Source: Phanerochaete sordida
Lineage: Eukaryota > Basidiomycota > Agaricomycetes > Polyporales > Phanerochaetaceae
DNA length: 64,000 bases
NCBI GenBank assembly: GCA_019973155.2
Contig: BPQB01000039.1
Location: 62,001 to 126,000, forward strand
Direction of reading: 5' to 3'
Positions 21,896 to 32,377 of this stretch are shown piece by piece. The notes under the pieces are model-generated. The model was not told the DNA's origin and searched no databases. It was given only the letters and a program-made list of their open reading frames with translations. A program made the position numbers and the translations under genes. How positions within the stretch are numbered: the stretch's first letter is position 1; the number at the start of each line of letters is the position of its first letter.

Positions 21896-24169
21896 GGCGT
21901 CGAATGCTCTGGAGAAGCGTGCAGCCTCCGCGTCACGGTTATATACCAAAATATTGTCCAATTAACATGTCTGCGCAGGTCGCAGTCGGGCTAAAAAGCG
22001 GCTGCGCATTGCAAAGAGTACCCAGCTAACAAAGATTCTAGCACCCATAGTGCTGGCATCCTGACTATGGCGAGGTTCCAATTCATCAGCCCGCACACAG
22101 AGTGTTATAACGACGGGCACTCGACTATGGGCAACCGACGACGTAGACTGCGCCTCGATCTCCGTCAGCCCGAACAGCGACTTTGAAACGGCATCAAATT
22201 GCGGTGAAGGCTGCGGAACTACGCACCGTGTGACCATCCGCTGTTTTGATCTTGAATACTGACGCTTTCACTAGTAGTCAATCTTGATGTGGAAAATCAG
22301 ACTATGGAGAAGCAACGCCTTCCGAGTCTTGCCTAAGGGGTAAGGGGTCGTCGATGTATATCGGCGTCCTCATACAGAGAGCGGCGAACGCCTTCTGGCC
22401 AAATTATGCTGTCAATCCCAAGATCTCGGCAGAGCCAAGACCCGGGAATACTGCTTCAAAACACACTGGAGCTTCTACCAGAACTGCTCACGGGAAGACG
22501 CCGCGGGCCTAGTTGTCCGTAAGCATCAGTCTCCGATTCAGTCGCCGAAACGTACGGCATTCCCGCGCGACCTGTATGCCAATACGGTTGCGCAGGAGGC
22601 GGCTTCGCACTTGAAGCTGCGTTGATGCTTTTGTACAGCTGCGCACGAGCAATGACCTACAATACTCGAGGTCCGAGGCCATTTCGGACATGATACATGG
22701 TAAAGAGGCTGCGGGCGTACCTCAGTTCCATAGATTTGGTTCTGATCAATTGTTGCACGATGTCTTGCTGGGGTCATGTCTAATGAAGTCAAATTGGTGT
22801 CAGCTAAGGTATGTTCAGTCTGTTCGGAGTAGTGAGCTGCCTGGCCGAGCTTGAAGCCAGAAGCGGGCCAAGCCGAGCCGCTGCGAGCCGAGACAAAGCC
22901 GGGCGAGCCAACGCACGGCTCGCCAAGGCTTGCGGCTTGGCTTAAAGGTCGAACCAACCACACAAAGCCAAGCCAACGCCGCCGCGGCTTGCGATAAACG
23001 AATTGCAAGCTCCGATGGCGTTTAGCTCATCCTGAGGCAGTAGTGCGTGTCAGTCCGACAATTTAGCGGCAAACGTACCGTATTCATCGTCTTCGAAGGA
23101 TTCCCTGTTTCCCTCTCCTGAGAAAGCGCTATCAGCTTCTAGTGCCGCGCCTAGTGCATCGAGGAGACTGCTTCGCGAGCGTGAATAAAGCCTCGGCGCG
23201 GCCATGCTTTCAGAGATCAGCACGGTGAGTAAATAGACCTCGCCCGTGCATAAGACCGGGTAACTTACAGCGTGCAGCAGAACTCAAGTGCTACGGCACC
23301 CTTCTCCTCTGTAGTGCCGCATTTAATTTATTGAGATTGTCATCGCGGTCATCGCGTGCGCTGGGCTATTCGACCACTCATTCTCTTTCGCGTTTGGTTG
23401 CGGTTTGCGCGGCTGTACTCGCCTCGTGCGTATTTCTCCTCGGCGATCTGCATCGCCACATCCACGATTTACCTTTCTCGCCAGCGCGCAAGAACCTGCA
23501 ACCTACAACGCAAACCTTTATTTTACGATCTTCTCTCGTTGTCGCTGTCGAAAAGGCGATGTCTTTGCGCAGTGGTGCCCCTCACACTCGCGCTCAGCCT
23601 CGCCGCCAGCTAATCATCGTCAACATCAGGTGCCCAGGCTAGAAGCGGACGCTGTCGGCGCACTCGGCGCCGAAAATGCTCTTTGGTGCAGGGCTGCCTC
23701 TGCCCTGAGCTTGCGCCGCATAGGGTGATAGAGCAGGATCTGGCTGTATCGCCCGATGAGCCGTATGTGCTAGACCGTCGACACTTACCTAATCCAGACA
23801 CAAGATGCGACCCAGGCCAAAGCCGACACTCTGCCACTTGTTTACGGCTTGCCATGCCTGCGGCGTGCTGGCTTGTACCGCGAGCAAGCCTAAGCCAAGC
23901 CTAAGCCCCCAGACTTCGAGCCAAGCCAGGCCAAGCAAATTACTAGCTGGACTAGAAGTTTGATATGGTCAAGAGCCTGAAATATGAGCCTGAAATATGA
24001 TACGAACGGCAGTCTTCTCGCTTCAGCACTCGATAATCGTGCTCTACGCGGATACCACGAGATTACACATCGACGTTTCAAACCGTGCCCAGCACGGTAT
24101 AGATGTATCGTAGCGTCGACATGATTGAGCCTTGCCTACTCTCCGCAGATGTCCAAACATACATGCCCG
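21896..24169. other. Gene-free interval with AGCC-rich repeat
   Basis: 2.3 kb without a supported gene. AGCC-rich stretches at about 22829-22993 and 23800-23938 are listed separately. The plus-strand frames near 23331-23730 have no domain support. Confidence 0.45.
22829..23938. repeat. AGCC-rich paired segments, possible decayed element
   Basis: Two stretches rich in AAGCC/GAGCC words lie about 1 kb apart. The left one contains a perfect 8-bp stem (GGCGAGCC/GGCTCGCC around 22908-22930). The right one has AAGCCTAAGCC arrays around 23888-23910. The outer ends are imperfectly complementary (GCCTGGC near 22829 against GCCAGGC near 23928). No target-site duplication or transposase is visible. Confidence 0.35.
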
Positions 24170-24703
24170 TCAGCGCACCGAATCGCCGGGCGCTGCGGCC
24201 GCCGGCTCAGTGTGCTTTTTGTTGTAGTGGCGACGCATGTTGGATGACGTCTGGTAACGCTTCGAGCAGCCGGGGTGCCTACATTCGATCGCTATTTCGC
24301 GTAGGGTAGCATTAATTTAGCCTACGTTGTGCAGCGCTGGCGAGCATCGGCAACTCACGTTTTTCACCGGTGTGCGACAGGATGTGCACTTCCAGGCTGC
24401 TGGGCCGCTGGAAGCGCTTGCCGCAGGCGGTGCACTGGAATTTTTGCGCTGCGCTAGGAGTCGGAGGGGCAGGTAATATGAGCAAGGGACCCAAGGCAGA
24501 CGGTATCACAGGCGGCGGCGGCTGTGGAGGTGTTACAGGATATGGTCGCGTGAGACGGGGTGGAGGAAGGCCTTCTTCGTTTTCGAAGCGAGGAAAGTGC
24601 TCTACATTATTCCAGTATGAGTAGATATTCAGCAAATGGATGGCCACGAGTACGTACCAGGGAACACCTCACGAATGCTGGGGAGCGCAGCGTTCGAAGT
24701 CAT
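24170..24703 (-). CDS. Two-finger C2H2 zinc-finger protein, 136 residues
   Basis: Exons are 24703-24658 (46 bp), 24601-24359 and 24291-24170; the sum is in frame. Exon 1 encodes MTSNAALPSIREVFPG. Exon 2 begins PGEHFPRFENEEG and has a polyproline spacer before finger 1 (C72, C75, H88, H92; FQRPSSLEVHILSHTGEK). Exon 3 restores the TGEKP linker across the splice and carries finger 2 (C100, C105, H118, H123; CSKRYQTSSNMRRHY). The tail is short and Ala/Pro-rich. Probable transcription factor of unknown target. Confidence 0.8.
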
Positions 24704-27260
24704 TAGAGAGTGAAGGAGCGGCCGAAAGCCTGTTAGTCAGTACGCATGCGGAGCTCTTTATGCGCACCAAATGTCGCCCAGAGCTGATTGTGAGTCACGC
24801 AGGCTGTACTTCGTGTATCAAAGGTGGGCGTGAAATTCATAACCGGCTGCAATCTGTTACTTTGTGCCAAGGCTGACTGCAGAATTGGTATGGGTGATGC
24901 AATGATAGGAATAATTGACGGGCTTCGCACTTACATGGCAGCGCAGCGTGCTCTTACAAAGAAGAGCAAAATGGGGCTATTTTTTCTCCGAGGGGCTGGA
25001 TATTCCGGTAGACAAGTCCCCGGGTTTCACATTGTACCACTGCATAAGGTATGACGGTCAGGCATAATCATGAATGTCCCAGCAGTCACGCAGTACGACG
25101 CACAGGTTCATCTACAATCCGCAGTTCTGCACTAGCTCCCCGTCCTCCGAATTGCATCCGCGTCCTGAGCTTTCCAGCTAGTGAGCGCATCTACACCGAC
25201 ACATCTCACAATAGTTTTTGAAGTTTCTAAGGAGCAGACAACACTCGGCATTTACAATGAACTTCGGTACCTCAACAAGTGTGCGCACCGGATGGATAAC
25301 AATTATTTTTGTGCTTTCCTCAATTGTGAGCGCACAACGGAAGCGCAGAGCTCCTGGGAGTTGTGCAACCGCTGTCATGGCTATTTAGCAATACGTACGT
25401 ACTGCCCAGGAAGTGAGCGTGGCTTGTGAGCGGGTTAATACATCGAGAAATTTACCTCTTCTGCGAGTCGTGACCGCCATCCGTACACCCTTTTCGCAAG
25501 GTGACGTTGTGGTTTTACCCCAGACGGAAGGCACCCGCGGTAGACGGATCGCCATATCGAATTTGCGAAAGTTCGGTACCGATAGCATCGGTCAGCGACA
25601 ATTGCCGTCGAAGAGCGAGTCCCACAGGGTTGCGGGATACCCTCTACAGTATGAATGTTACGCAGCTACGGATCAAAGTGTACAGAGAGACGAAACTGCA
25701 GTCGCAGGCCGAGAATCGAGGAGCGTGGACTTCGTGGTCGTGGTTTGAAGCCGACGGGAGCTTCCAAAGCCAGACAGTACGCCGGACCATGGGAAGTCGG
25801 GCCGGCTGCCGGGGACGATGTTCGAATCCCGCTGGCCTCCATGACTTTCTCTCTGTACCCACAGCTTCGCGGAAGGCCTCGCTACCAATCACACGGATCA
25901 GGAACGCCTCTCATTACCTGGTTGCTGTAATACTCTGTGAACAAGTACTCAGACAGATATATTGTCGCCGCTTCTGGCACCGCTCCTGCTAGCTCTCCCG
26001 TACACAAGCCCGACTCTAACCTGCCGTCCGCAGAAGACGCCCCTGCAACAAGCGCGTCAGCTCTCTCCCTCAGCCTGTCCGACCGCCGCGTCAGCTGCAC
26101 TATTTGTCGAGCCGTGCTTGCGCACATAATGAGATATCGGCTGGTACGCAACGGAAAGATGCCCCAGATGCTAGAGTGCGCCGCCGGAGTTCATGGAGCG
26201 GAGGTCGAGGTACGAGCTGTCAGTCCATTGATGAAGAATGCACCTGAAAGAAACCATTCAACCCACGAAGCAGCTAGCATTCTTTTGAGGTGAACAATAC
26301 TGTCGCATCCTCCGATGACCTGGACAAGACAGAAAGACGGCGCAGGAAAGGGGTTGAGAGCTGAAGGGAAAGTAAAGGTCGGGCGTCGCAAAGACCATGC
26401 TCCCACAGGCTGCAGATGGCAGATGGAGCTCACTGCGATCCTGTCATGAGTCACAAAAGAACGACTGCGCCAGGATTCTCGGGTATTCCTGATGCAGATC
26501 GGAGGTGATCAGCCTCGCATGGGGGTATGTGAACGCATGGCTTGAAGGCCTTCAATCTCCGGAGTCGTGAGTGTTCGTAGGTTTTGCTGCTCCTCGTACT
26601 GACTTATTGCACGTGCATGTTCATTGCTTTGCCCGCGAAGTAAACAACATCATGACTCAGAGCGACTCGTCGTTCGACATCACGCTGTATTCAATGATAC
26701 AAATATCCACGTATACAGTACATGAAGCGATTCGCCAGCAGCGTGTTGAGATATATCAATTTCAAGCTGGCTATCCTACACCGCTTACAGAGCCGAAAGG
26801 TGGACAAGGTAATTCCCTGCATGTCAGGTGGGGAGCTAGTCGGTCGTGCTACTTAGTCGCGTAAATCAGCTCTGCACTATAATCTAGGCATGCCAGACCC
26901 TAGGCCCGCCTACCGAGTCGCTGACCAACGCGCTCAGCGGAAAAACGTGTATTATCGGTGTCAAATATCTGCACCCAAAGCGCTATATACTCTGGAGCGC
27001 AGTACTTGAGTCATCGTGCGTCCATTATCTAGTGGCGATAGCAGTTCTATATCCGATGCAATTAGGTGTCACGAACGAATATCCAAATAGTAATTCTAAG
27101 GTACAGTACAAGTCCAATTACCAGATCTCTTGTCCTAGCGTACACATCATGCTGCACCAAAACTACGTTAAGTCTGTACAATCTGAGATCCATCGCCTCC
27201 CAGTAAGATCTTCGCACCTTCACATCCTCCTCCTTTTCTTTGGATACTCTACTTCTATGA
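24704..27260. other. Gene-poor interval
   Basis: 2.6 kb with no resolved gene. A minus-strand frame at 26151-25882 has a heptad-like Arg/Leu segment (TRRSDRLRERADALV) that looks partly coding, but no start, splice pattern or family could be established. Confidence 0.4.
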
Positions 27261-27780
27261 CTACTTTGCTCGCGCCGCAGCATTTGCCGCACTAGTAGCG
27301 TCAGAGTCTTCATGCTTTAGGCGATAATGGCGGCGCATGTTTGATTTTGTCTGGTAGTGCTTGCCACATCCTGGATGTACACACTCAAACGCTATGATAT
27401 CCCATGCTGTCAGCACGAATGACTGACGGAAAGGACCTTGTTGAACTCACGTTTGGCGCCCGAATGCGTCCTTCCATGTACCTCCAAGCTACTCGGCCGT
27501 TGAAACGTCTTCCCACAGATTGTGCACGAGTTCTGGTTTCTTCTTTGTCTACCGCTAGTGTTGGCTATGGGTTGGCCGCTCTGGCCAACCTGAGCGTTGC
27601 CTTCGGTAGTTATATTTGCCTGAGTAGCCATGTTGTCACTTGCATCCGCGACGGGCGTATTAGCCCCACGTGCAAAGTACTCTTGGTGCATATAGTAGCG
27701 TTAATTTCAGATACTGATAGAGCAGCGAACTCACCAGGGAACGCGTCGCGTATGCTTGGGAGCGTCTTGCCTTGGTCCAT
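27261..27780 (-). CDS. Two-finger C2H2 zinc-finger protein, 135 residues
   Basis: Exons are 27780-27735 (46 bp), 27681-27451 and 27391-27261; the sum is in frame. Exon 1 encodes MDQGKTLPSIRDAFPG. Exon 2 begins PGEYFARG, continues with a Gln/Asn/Thr-rich spacer and ends with finger 1 (C68, C71, H84, H88). Its linker is SGAKP rather than TGEKP. Exon 3 carries finger 2 (C96, C101, H114, H119; GKHYQTKSNMRRHYRLKH) and a short Ala-rich tail. Intron positions match the other copies. Nuclear role inferred from the fingers. Confidence 0.79.
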
Positions 27781-29038
27781 GTCACTCAGAAGGGCCGTGG
27801 AGGTCTGCCTCTCCGATGTAGTCCTTTTGTAGAGCTCCAAACCAGCAGAGCCATGCGTGCCGTCCAACATCGCGAATTTCACATGCCTAAGCACAGCAAA
27901 AGGCTTTTCACGACCGCGGGGTGACGATACGCATAATAAAGAGCCGCCTGCAGCACGACTTTGCCACAGCCTTCCGGTGGCACTGCGCATAGTCCTGCCG
28001 GTGTTTCAAGACGAGATCTGCCTAACATCTACGTCGTGGGTACGACTTTGACCCCGCAGATGGTCCATGACTTACCCATCCGAGGATGGAATTGGGATAT
28101 CAACAAGATATGAAGAGACGATCTGCTGCTGCTATCCAGTCAAAGGCAGAGTTTATCACAGATACAAGGCACCACACGTGTAGCATGCTGCCCTGAGTGG
28201 CGCGTCTTCTTCGGTAGTCACGTATTTACGATGCAAATGGGGTGTTACTTGCAGATGTCTTCACTCGACCCGGTGCGGATGATCGTAGGCCATACATTAC
28301 TGATAATGAGAGGACATGGGCTCCGGAAGCCGAACAACGGACTGCCCACTCGTTCTCTGAGGGCTACTTCTTGTGCGGCATGCGAGGAGATCTTCGTGCT
28401 CCCGATCCGGACGCCCTTCACACACGGCGAGGCATCATCGTGTGAAGTACGGGCAGCTCTAAACTGACCTGAGGGTCGGGAGCATAGCAACGCCGCGAGT
28501 ACGCCGTAACGGCTTCGACGCAAAGGATAGCGGCACGGCGTTGGTTCCTGGACAATAAAATTGTTTGATTTATCCTCGCATGGACATCATCTCGGCAGAG
28601 GAAATCTTTGTGAGATACTGGAGGTGCCGTGCATCATGGGCATTGACACGCCACAGATGAACTTAAGCTGCAATCTGTCTGTTTAGTGATCGTTACAACT
28701 CTAGAACAATACGGCGCCACGGCGCTTCAATGAGCATGGAAATAACTTACTCTACGTCGACTGCGTCACCTTGGTCCATGTCATATCGAATTATCTTTCA
28801 AGTCATCGAAAGTGACCTTCGGCCGCCGTGATGAATCGCCGTGTTTGCGGACAATACGCTCAACTATACGCCTGTATGCACGAGGGCATGCTCCAGCGTG
28901 GTCAGTGAGCGAACCAGACATGACGGTTATAGCATCGACGACGTATCACATACACGGTGGTTCAGTTCCTAGCATCACCATGCACGGCCAAGCATCATCC
29001 CCTGGGTCCTTTGGAGTCAGTCTCAGAGGGTTAGTACT

Positions 29039-29316
29039 TACTGTAGAATTACGACCAAATCGGACGATGGTATGACAATGACAGGTGCGCACCGAACCGG
29101 ATGACCGGATGACCACCGGATGACCTATGACATCCGGTGGCCATCCGGATGATAGGCAGCTTGCGCCGCAGGCACGAAAAAATTGGTATTTATTCGTATT
29201 TTATCCTACATGTCATAACCGGATGAGCTCTCGATGACATATGACAAGTGCAATATACCGGACCGGATGGAGGTCCTATGACCGATGACATCCGATTTGG
29301 TCGTAATTCTACAGTA
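29039..29316. mobile_element. Small inverted-repeat element (MITE) flanked by TA
   Basis: A 274-bp element (29041-29314) has perfect 24-bp terminal inverted repeats, CTGTAGAATTACGACCAAAT followed by CGGA at the left and its exact complement at the right. Each end is flanked by the dinucleotide TA (29039-29040 and 29315-29316), the target-site pattern of Tc1/mariner-type transposons. The interior has repeated CCGGATGACC/CCGGATG words at 29097-29152 and around 29219. It has no coding capacity, so it would be a non-autonomous element. The perfect ends suggest recent movement. Confidence 0.85.
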
Positions 29317-29876
29317 ATAAGTTGTGACAAGGCGCACCGCAAAATCGAATGGTCGTGAGGCAGACCATGACACAATTGGGAGACCGCACAAGATACCGCT
29401 GTGAATTTCCGGGAGGAGAAGGTAATGTCAATACTGACGTTGAACATGAAAAGAATTGATGTACCAGCTCACGTTTCAGACCGAGTAGCTGGCTGCCGTA
29501 AATTCAGCGCCGTCAGAGCCCGCCCTCTCCTCTCTGGAGTTTTTAAGAACACAGCTTGCGAGCGGGTTGCGCGTCCGTGCACCCCGATGCAGAGCGCCTC
29601 CCACGATGACGCAGAGCAATGTCCCGACGTGCACGTTCAGCGGGCCATATCCGCCGAGCGAACAGCTGACTGCATCAGGGTCGGACGACGCCACGGCTCC
29701 GAGAGCGGTGTCGCGGTGAACGCCGCCGCACAGTACGATATGGACATTGGCATCCTCAGCTAGCGACCAGGGCCCAGGATTTTAGTACCAGCACAATGTC
29801 AAGCAGATGCGTCGGGGACGCTTGGCCGCTACGTCCACATCAACGAATGCTACAACAAACAGGGGTGATAGACTCA

Positions 29877-30270
29877 CCCAAGGTAGCACGTCAAACTTGC
29901 TCCAGACTCACTAGACATAAGCTCAACGACATCGCCTTTCGCCGAGCCGGCGATACCGATCGCAATAGCGACGCCTTCGCGGGCCTCGGTAATGTTGGTT
30001 CCGGTGCCGACGAAGCCGGCGAGGTGGCACTTGGGCGCGAACGCCGCCTCCGACGCGTCGTTGGGCGTGTAGCTCTGGTTGCTGACAGAAAGCCGCTGGA
30101 CGACTGCGGACCACCGGCCCTCGATAACGTGCAGAGATCGTGGTGACGATTCTACAGTCCGGTACCCCGTCGCGGGCCGACTTACGAGGAAAGGGTGCAC
30201 TTGTCGAGATTGCCGAAGCGGCCGAGTAGAATGTCAAAAGCGAGGACCGCAGCGGTGTTCTGGCTCAGGA
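29877..30270 (-). pseudogene. Coding-like relic, family not recognised
   Basis: Two adjacent minus-strand stretches look protein-coding. One, near 30270-30190, reads LNILSQNTAAVLAFDILLGR and then FGNLDKCTLSS. The second, near 30120-29925, reads VVQRLSVSNQSYTPNDASEA, then HLAGFVGTGTNITEAREGVA and a Gly/Ala-rich segment. A further open frame lies at 30620-30387. No start, conserved domain or consistent splice model links them. I cannot name the family; it may be a decayed gene. Confidence 0.3.
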
Positions 30271-31461
30271 TATTCAACGATAGAATGCACCACGTGTGGT
30301 AGTCACGGTGTTTCCCCAGAAGACCATCAGATATAGCTTGGTGGAGGATCTCGAGATCGAGGGAATTACCCAGAATTCCCTATGCCTCAGGCGGAAGATC
30401 CTCCATCTATGGAAGACTCAGCAGTGAATATTCCGAAGAAGGGCCTGAAGACGCTCACCTCCTCGACGTTGTGGTACGCGTACAAGGCTCTGAATTCCAG
30501 ACCCAGCTCGTTCACGAGAGCACTATTCCATACCTTGTACTGGCACGGCGAACGCGCCAATATTGGCCTTCGCGAGCTGACCCTGCCCAGCAATCCGCGC
30601 TCGTCAGCATAAGCCTTCAAGATATGATATCGCCGGCTATAAATGCAGACACGATGAGGCTGTATTCAACATCGCGGTGAGTCCGTCGGTCGTCGGGTAC
30701 TTGGCAGCATTTACGTCCACGGTACGGTCAAGTACTGCAGAACGTTGAGTGTGCTGGGAGTAAGTTACTCAAGACTAGCGACGAGCGAAATGTTAGGCGT
30801 GCCGCAACGGTAAGAAGCTCGAAACAAAGATAAGCCGCGATGGAAACCTTCGCTCGCAGGGCGGCGGTGAAGATACGCCTTCCGTCACGACCGCTACCCG
30901 ATAAACCATGTTCGGTGCAGGGCACGGCGGCGACGACCTTCGTCGATTCAGTTCCCAAGAGCAACTGACACTAGAAAAGCTGTTCAGCACTACGTTCGAG
31001 GGTCAGGTACGGTAACATGCTCACCGTGACGAGGGACATTTTGAGCTAAGCGGCTCGCGCCCACAAACCGTGAGCACAGTATCCCTATCCCGTATACTTG
31101 TGAATGAGTTGACAGGAGTAGCTGGAAACATGCGCAAAGGGATTGGCTAAGCGATCTACGCTTGCATAACTTGTGTCTAGATGATGACTTCTAATCCGTA
31201 CATTTCATTGGCGAACGATTCCGAAAGCAAGGGCAAAGCAGCGACATCATGAGGAATAAGTTAGGAAAGGGTTCTTGGGTTCTGGGCGAGGGGCTGGTGC
31301 ATCATGGTCTGCAACTGCTGTAGGTGAATGAGAAGCGCTCTCATGGGTCACCCTGTGACGGTCTCACCTGGTCTATCTGAACAGCGTCGCTGCCTTCGCC
31401 ATGGGGCTCGTCTCGGCTGACAGTGCCCTGCTTCTATACAGGCAATGAGAAGCGCACATGG

Positions 31462-32105
31462 TTAACAGCACGGTACACGCACCGAGGATTGCTTCGCCGC
31501 TTTCTTCCCCTTGCCCGAACCAGACCCGGATGCCCCGCCCGCGGCGGCAGCAGCCCCCGGGAACGGCTCTTCACGCGGGAGGATGTCGATGAGGAAGTCG
31601 AACTGGTCAGACTTGCTGACAGCCTTGGCGATGTCTGCGCGCGAAAGCGTGCGCCTCTTGTTCGAGTCTGCGATGATAAAGGCCCGTGCGGTGATCTCTG
31701 CGATGAAGACTGCGGGCGCGGGGTGGTCAGCGCGACATGGCAGCAAGCAGCGAACGGCGCACGCACTTTCGCAGGCCTTGCAGAAGAGGATGGGAGCTAG
31801 CCAATCGGGACGTCAGGCCCAAGGTCACTTGCTATTCGCTGCCTGGAGATGCTTACCGTCCGCGGCAATCATCTGCGACAAACGAGTGAGTGCCTGATCC
31901 TGTGGTCTCATTGACCTCATGCCGCACTCACCTTTACGTCTGGATCGCTTTTCATGACCTTCTTTATGCGCGCGAGGGGGAGGGGAGGATGGCGATAGTC
32001 GATAGTCTCCTGTTCGGCCTGGTCGATCTGCCGCTGCCAGAACGACCGCAGGAATTCGTGCATAGGCTCGCCGGGCTGCACATATGGCTTGGAATCTTTC
32101 GACAT
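31462..32105 (-). CDS. HAP5: CCAAT-binding complex subunit HAP5 (NF-YC)
   Basis: Histone-fold subunit of the heterotrimeric CCAAT-binding complex; it pairs with the NF-YB/HAP3 homologue and acts in the nucleus. Exons are 32105-31932, 31872-31857 (16 bp), 31796-31767 (30 bp) and 31709-31462, giving 155 residues in frame. The conserved core is clear: [28 protein letters not shown], then the two tiny exons supplying [15 protein letters not shown], then [20 protein letters not shown] and [11 protein letters not shown]. The C-terminus is Ala/Gly/Lys-rich. The start was placed at MSKDSK; an in-frame ATG at 32195 would add 30 residues. The last exon could instead splice at a GTGCGT near 31477. It diverges from the DnaJ/TPR gene, with 272 bp between the two ATGs. 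Confidence 0.88.
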
Positions 32106-32163
32106 CGTTGTCAAAGTGCTGCTGGTCGCTGTTCGGCGAGGACCCGAGTGGTCGAGGAATATG

Positions 32164-32168
32164 ATTGG
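32164..32168 (-). promoter_or_regulatory. CCAAT box in shared HAP5/DnaJ promoter
   Basis: A CCAATCA sequence on the minus strand lies about 60 bp upstream of the chosen HAP5 start, inside the 272-bp divergent region. This is the core recognised by the complex HAP5 belongs to, so feedback control is possible. It is a single short match and would lie in coding or leader sequence if the upstream ATG is used. Confidence 0.4.
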
Positions 32169-32377
32169 TTGAGACAAGAACGGAATCAATCTCATTATCT
32201 TATCAGTAACGGACGGCTACTTACCGGAGACAATGAGGTCATATCCGAGGTAAGTTCTAGATTGTTACGAGGTAAGCAACGTGTCAGTTACCATTTACAG
32301 AAGTCAATGTTGGCAGCTTCAAGCGAAGTGACACCCACTTACATGTCTCCCTCCTACCACCATCTCCCCTCCGTACA

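Larger units (their letters stand above)
27781..31461. other. Gene-poor interval with MITE and coding-like relics
   Basis: 3.7 kb without a complete gene. It holds the TA-flanked inverted-repeat element at 29039-29316 and coding-like minus-strand pieces at 29877-30270 and 30387-30620, listed separately. Confidence 0.45.

Noticed and set aside
25790..25840. TTCGAATCCC resembling a tRNA T-loop
   Set aside because: The flanking bases do not form a T stem, and no acceptor, D or anticodon arm is seen at the right distances.
25882..26151. Minus-strand frame with TRRSDRLRERADALV heptads
   Set aside because: Looks partly coding but no family, start or exon partners could be found, so it is only mentioned in the interval note.
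25385..28523. Similar peptides SPCEKGVRM and SPCVKGVRI in minus frames at 25.5 and 28.4 kb
   Set aside because: Shared stretch is about 30 bases at roughly two-thirds identity; no wider alignment, start or splice structure supports a family.
32106..32195. Upstream ATG of HAP5 at 32195
   Set aside because: The extra 30 residues resemble nothing conserved in the family; kept only as an alternative start.
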